From Trema orientale (Eukaryota; Streptophyta; Magnoliopsida; Rosales; Cannabaceae), in NCBI GenBank assembly GCA_002914845.1, contig JXTC01000074.1:994020-1058019 (forward strand): 64,000 bases of DNA, given 5' to 3'. The position numbers were made by a program, and so were the translations under genes. Under the pieces are notes generated by a model. The model did no database searches. It was not told the origin of the DNA and was given only the letters and a program-made list of their open reading frames with translations. Each line of letters begins with the position of its first letter. Positions within the stretch are counted from its first letter, which is position 1. This document shows, piece by piece, positions 62,091 through 64,000 of this stretch.

Positions 62091-62619
62091 TAATGAAATT
62101 AATAAAGGCATATTGATGAGCAAATCAATCAAAGAAACATAATCTGATTATATTTAGCTCAACTAATCAATAAAATGAACATAAACAATAATCATTTGAT
62201 TTTGAGATATATCAATGTAATATAATTAGAATTAACTCTCATTAGCTTACCATAGTTGCCATCATCTTACAAGATCAACTAAGAAGAACATAGGCTTGCT
62301 AGAGGGCTTATGAGCTCCTCCCATTCTTCCTCTTCCTCACATTCTCTCAAATGGTGCCATACCATAGTAGACACAAAATATATCTATATATAGGCAATTG
62401 TTGTAGGAGGTGTTATGGCCCAATGGGTCGGCCATGACATCAATGAGGGAACCCATGGGCCTCTTGCTAGTTAGTGACCAAGTATCCATTCCATTATGGC
62501 CCGTATGTAATATTATACAAAATCAATTATACATACAAATATAGTTATTCTTAATATGCTTTAATTAAGACATAGTGAGTTACTAGTGATTATACTAGTC
62601 CATACAAAATATTCCAATA
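62091..62619 (-). repeat. Copia 5' LTR (529 bp)
   Basis: Direct repeat of 56221-56753. The outermost dinucleotide has mutated: the element strand starts TATTGGAATATT rather than TGTTAGAATATT, and the inner end reads TTTCATTA rather than TTTCATCA. The TATA-like CTATATATAG is at 62384-62393. Confidence 0.9.
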
Positions 62620-62720
62620 AAAGCTCCCAAAATTAACTTATTGTACGAGTATATTAGATATTTCACACATGTATTACGTTATCGATCCTAATCGTTTCTA
62701 CTATATAAAGAGTATTAATG
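62620..62720 (+). repeat. Second copy of the copia target repeat
   Basis: Direct-orientation relative of 55886-55990, from AAAGCTCCCAAAATTAAC to ATATAAAGAGTATTAAT. Similarity stops near 62720. Confidence 0.7.
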
Positions 62721-62969
62721 TCAAGCCTCAGTTCACGTGCATGCTTATTTGTTTTATGCACTAGAGCTTATTTTAGTTTTAAGCTTAATAGATGAATCAA
62801 GTGAGTTATTAAAGAGGTTAATTAATTTATGGCTTCACAAAGAGAATAGTGGAGAGATTTTATATCTTATAAAGTAGACTATTAGAGTTAGTGTTTGAGG
62901 TATAGAAATGAGATAAGTAGCTGCCTGAGGAACTTGATAGTGTAAAATTTGATGACAAACTGTATTGTG

Positions 62970-63260
62970 AAAGAAAACATTTTTATTGTGTCAAAACTAA
63001 GCAAAAGGTATCGAATAAGCATTTTTATTGTGTCAAAACTAAGCACAAGGTATCGAATAAGTACGAGGGATCAAGTTGAAGCATGCTATGTAACTATACA
63101 CGAGATGTCCAATAAGCATGAGATGTTAAACCGAAGCAAATTGTGTCATTGTAAGCATAAGGTGTCGAGTAAGCATGAGGTGTCTTGCCTAAGTACGTGG
63201 TGTCATTGTAAATATGAGATATCAATGATAAGCACAAGATGTTAAGGGTAAATATGATGT
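62970..63260. repeat. Degenerate minisatellite
   Basis: A 43-bp unit (CATTTTTATTGTGTCAAAAC start) is duplicated at 62976 and 63019. It is followed by many degenerate short units of the form AAGCA(C/T)(A/G)AG(A/G)TGTC(G/A) up to about 63260. The plus-strand open frame 62949-63245, with repeated SKLSKRYRIS-type residues, is produced by this repeat and is not a gene. Confidence 0.8.
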
Positions 63261-63741
63261 GTCAATCGCTTAATATCAATGATAATAAGGATTAGAAAGT
63301 GAGGCTTGAGCTATAAAGTAGTAAGCTTGAAAATGAAGGTAAGTGACATCTTCTTTATGAAATATATTGGATGAGTTGTCAACATCTTAGATGATTTTGT
63401 GGCTATGTAATACGAGGTGCTAGATGTCAAGATTATAGACATGGTTAGTACTGCTAGGTGTCAATGATTAAAGCTAGTTAAGTAGCTCGATATGGCGAGA
63501 GAAATTAAGTGACATAAAGTGACATCTCCTTGAGGATGAGTAAGGTGCTAGCTTAAGAAGCTAGCTTAGACCTAAGGGGCTTGAAAGTCAGTTATAGGCA
63601 AAAGCAAAAGACTCAGATACATAGTAAATTTTGGAGAGAAAGAGAAGAAAAGAAATATAGAGATAGACAAGAAGAATAAATAAATTATCAACTAGAAGTA
63701 AGGAAAGATAAACTGTTTTAATTCATTACAAGAGTATTAAG
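63261..63741. other. Intergenic DNA, no gene seen
   Basis: AT-rich, with GTGACAT(C/A) and GCTAGCTTA repeats of low order. No open frame of note. Confidence 0.55.
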
Positions 63742-64000
63742 GCCGACAATTTTATATACGACACGATGATACGGCTTGAAAATGACACAAAATAACCGAG
63801 TTTGGGTGACTTATTTAATTTTCAAGTCAATTTCGAGTTAACACTATAACACGAATAATAAACAAGTAGGTTTCGGGTCAAATCTTAACCCAAAAATGAC
63901 CCGTATAATACATTTAATTAAATGAGTTATTTTCATATCATGTACATTTGTTAACATTTTAATGTTTTAAATGTGATTTTGATTAATTCTAAATATATTT
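63742..64000 (+). repeat. Right arm of the dispersed inverted repeat (cut by window end)
   Basis: Aligns with the reverse complement of about 55874-55615. It carries ACGACACGATGATACGG and GGGTCAAATCTTAACCC. It continues beyond the window, so its full length and class are unknown. Confidence 0.6.

Larger units (their letters stand above)
56221..62619 (-). mobile_element. Ty1-copia LTR retrotransposon, structurally complete but decayed
   Basis: A 6.4-kb element on the minus strand. LTRs of 529 and 533 bp bound it, with a perfect 5-bp target duplication AAAGC (56216-56220 and 62620-62624). In element order: 5' LTR (62619-62091), a primer site TGGTATCAAGAGCC that resembles the initiator-Met tRNA site, a leader, then decayed integrase (LELIHIDIFGP at about 59438-59406; IKSDYGGYYERC at about 59283-59250), reverse transcriptase (WDLVEL at about 58610; RLLAKGF at 58510-58490) and RNase H (TATSPIEAEF at about 57500-57474), a polypurine tract, and the 3' LTR. 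The integrase - RT - RNase H order defines copia. Stops and frameshifts are dense, no frame exceeds 66 codons on this strand, and no gag is recognisable. Confidence 0.92.

Noticed and set aside
62949..63245. 98-codon repetitive protein
   Set aside because: The frame is a product of the minisatellite; there are no flanking gene signals.

Overview
The window is nuclear DNA from a flowering plant, most likely a woody or otherwise repeat-rich eudicot. Genes have many GT-AG introns and angiosperm-specific domain layouts. Intergenic DNA is strongly AT-rich, and there are plant-type mobile elements (Ty1-copia, LINE, tRNA-derived SINE, Mutator-type MITEs). The species cannot be fixed from the sequence. 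All four gene models were assembled by hand from splice signals and reading phase; three close to an exact reading frame.

Layout. 1-9.4 kb: AT-rich intergenic DNA with a near-identical 697-bp tandem repeat (an N sits at the junction), a MITE, a large palindromic MITE and a SINE with a perfect 16-bp target duplication. 9.59-17.40 kb (+): an 18-exon gene for an 819-residue TBC-domain Rab GTPase-activating protein. 21.48-25.35 kb (-): a 5-exon, 376-residue receptor-like cytoplasmic kinase of the PBS1-like family, closest to PBL7. 31.22-33.83 kb (+): a 5-exon, 256-residue Elongator subunit ELP6. 39.35-45.11 kb (-): an 8-exon pseudo-response regulator of the PRR7/PRR37 clock family, with a 5'-UTR intron and a promoter region carrying G-box and evening-element-like motifs. 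48.2-50.7 kb (-): a decayed, 5'-truncated LINE. 52.4-53.3 kb: a cluster of MITEs. 56.2-62.6 kb (-): a decayed but structurally complete Ty1-copia element with both LTRs, a primer site, a polypurine tract and a 5-bp target duplication. 62.6-64 kb: a minisatellite and one arm of an inverted repeat.

The four genes act in separate pathways: membrane traffic, receptor-kinase signalling, tRNA wobble modification and the circadian clock. From memory, the Arabidopsis PBL7 and PRR7 genes are immediate neighbours (AT5G02800 and AT5G02810), so the PBL7 - ELP6 - PRR7 block here looks like conserved microsynteny with ELP6 lying between them.

The most notable observation is in PRR7. Its large seventh coding exon has an in-frame TAG and then a one-base excess in a seven-base homopolymer, just upstream of an otherwise intact CCT domain. 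Read literally, the protein ends at 633 residues without its DNA-binding domain. It is an assembly error, a natural loss-of-CCT allele, or a case where a 127-nt in-exon intron restores the frame. I found no convincing new multi-gene system; the other points of interest are transposon structures.
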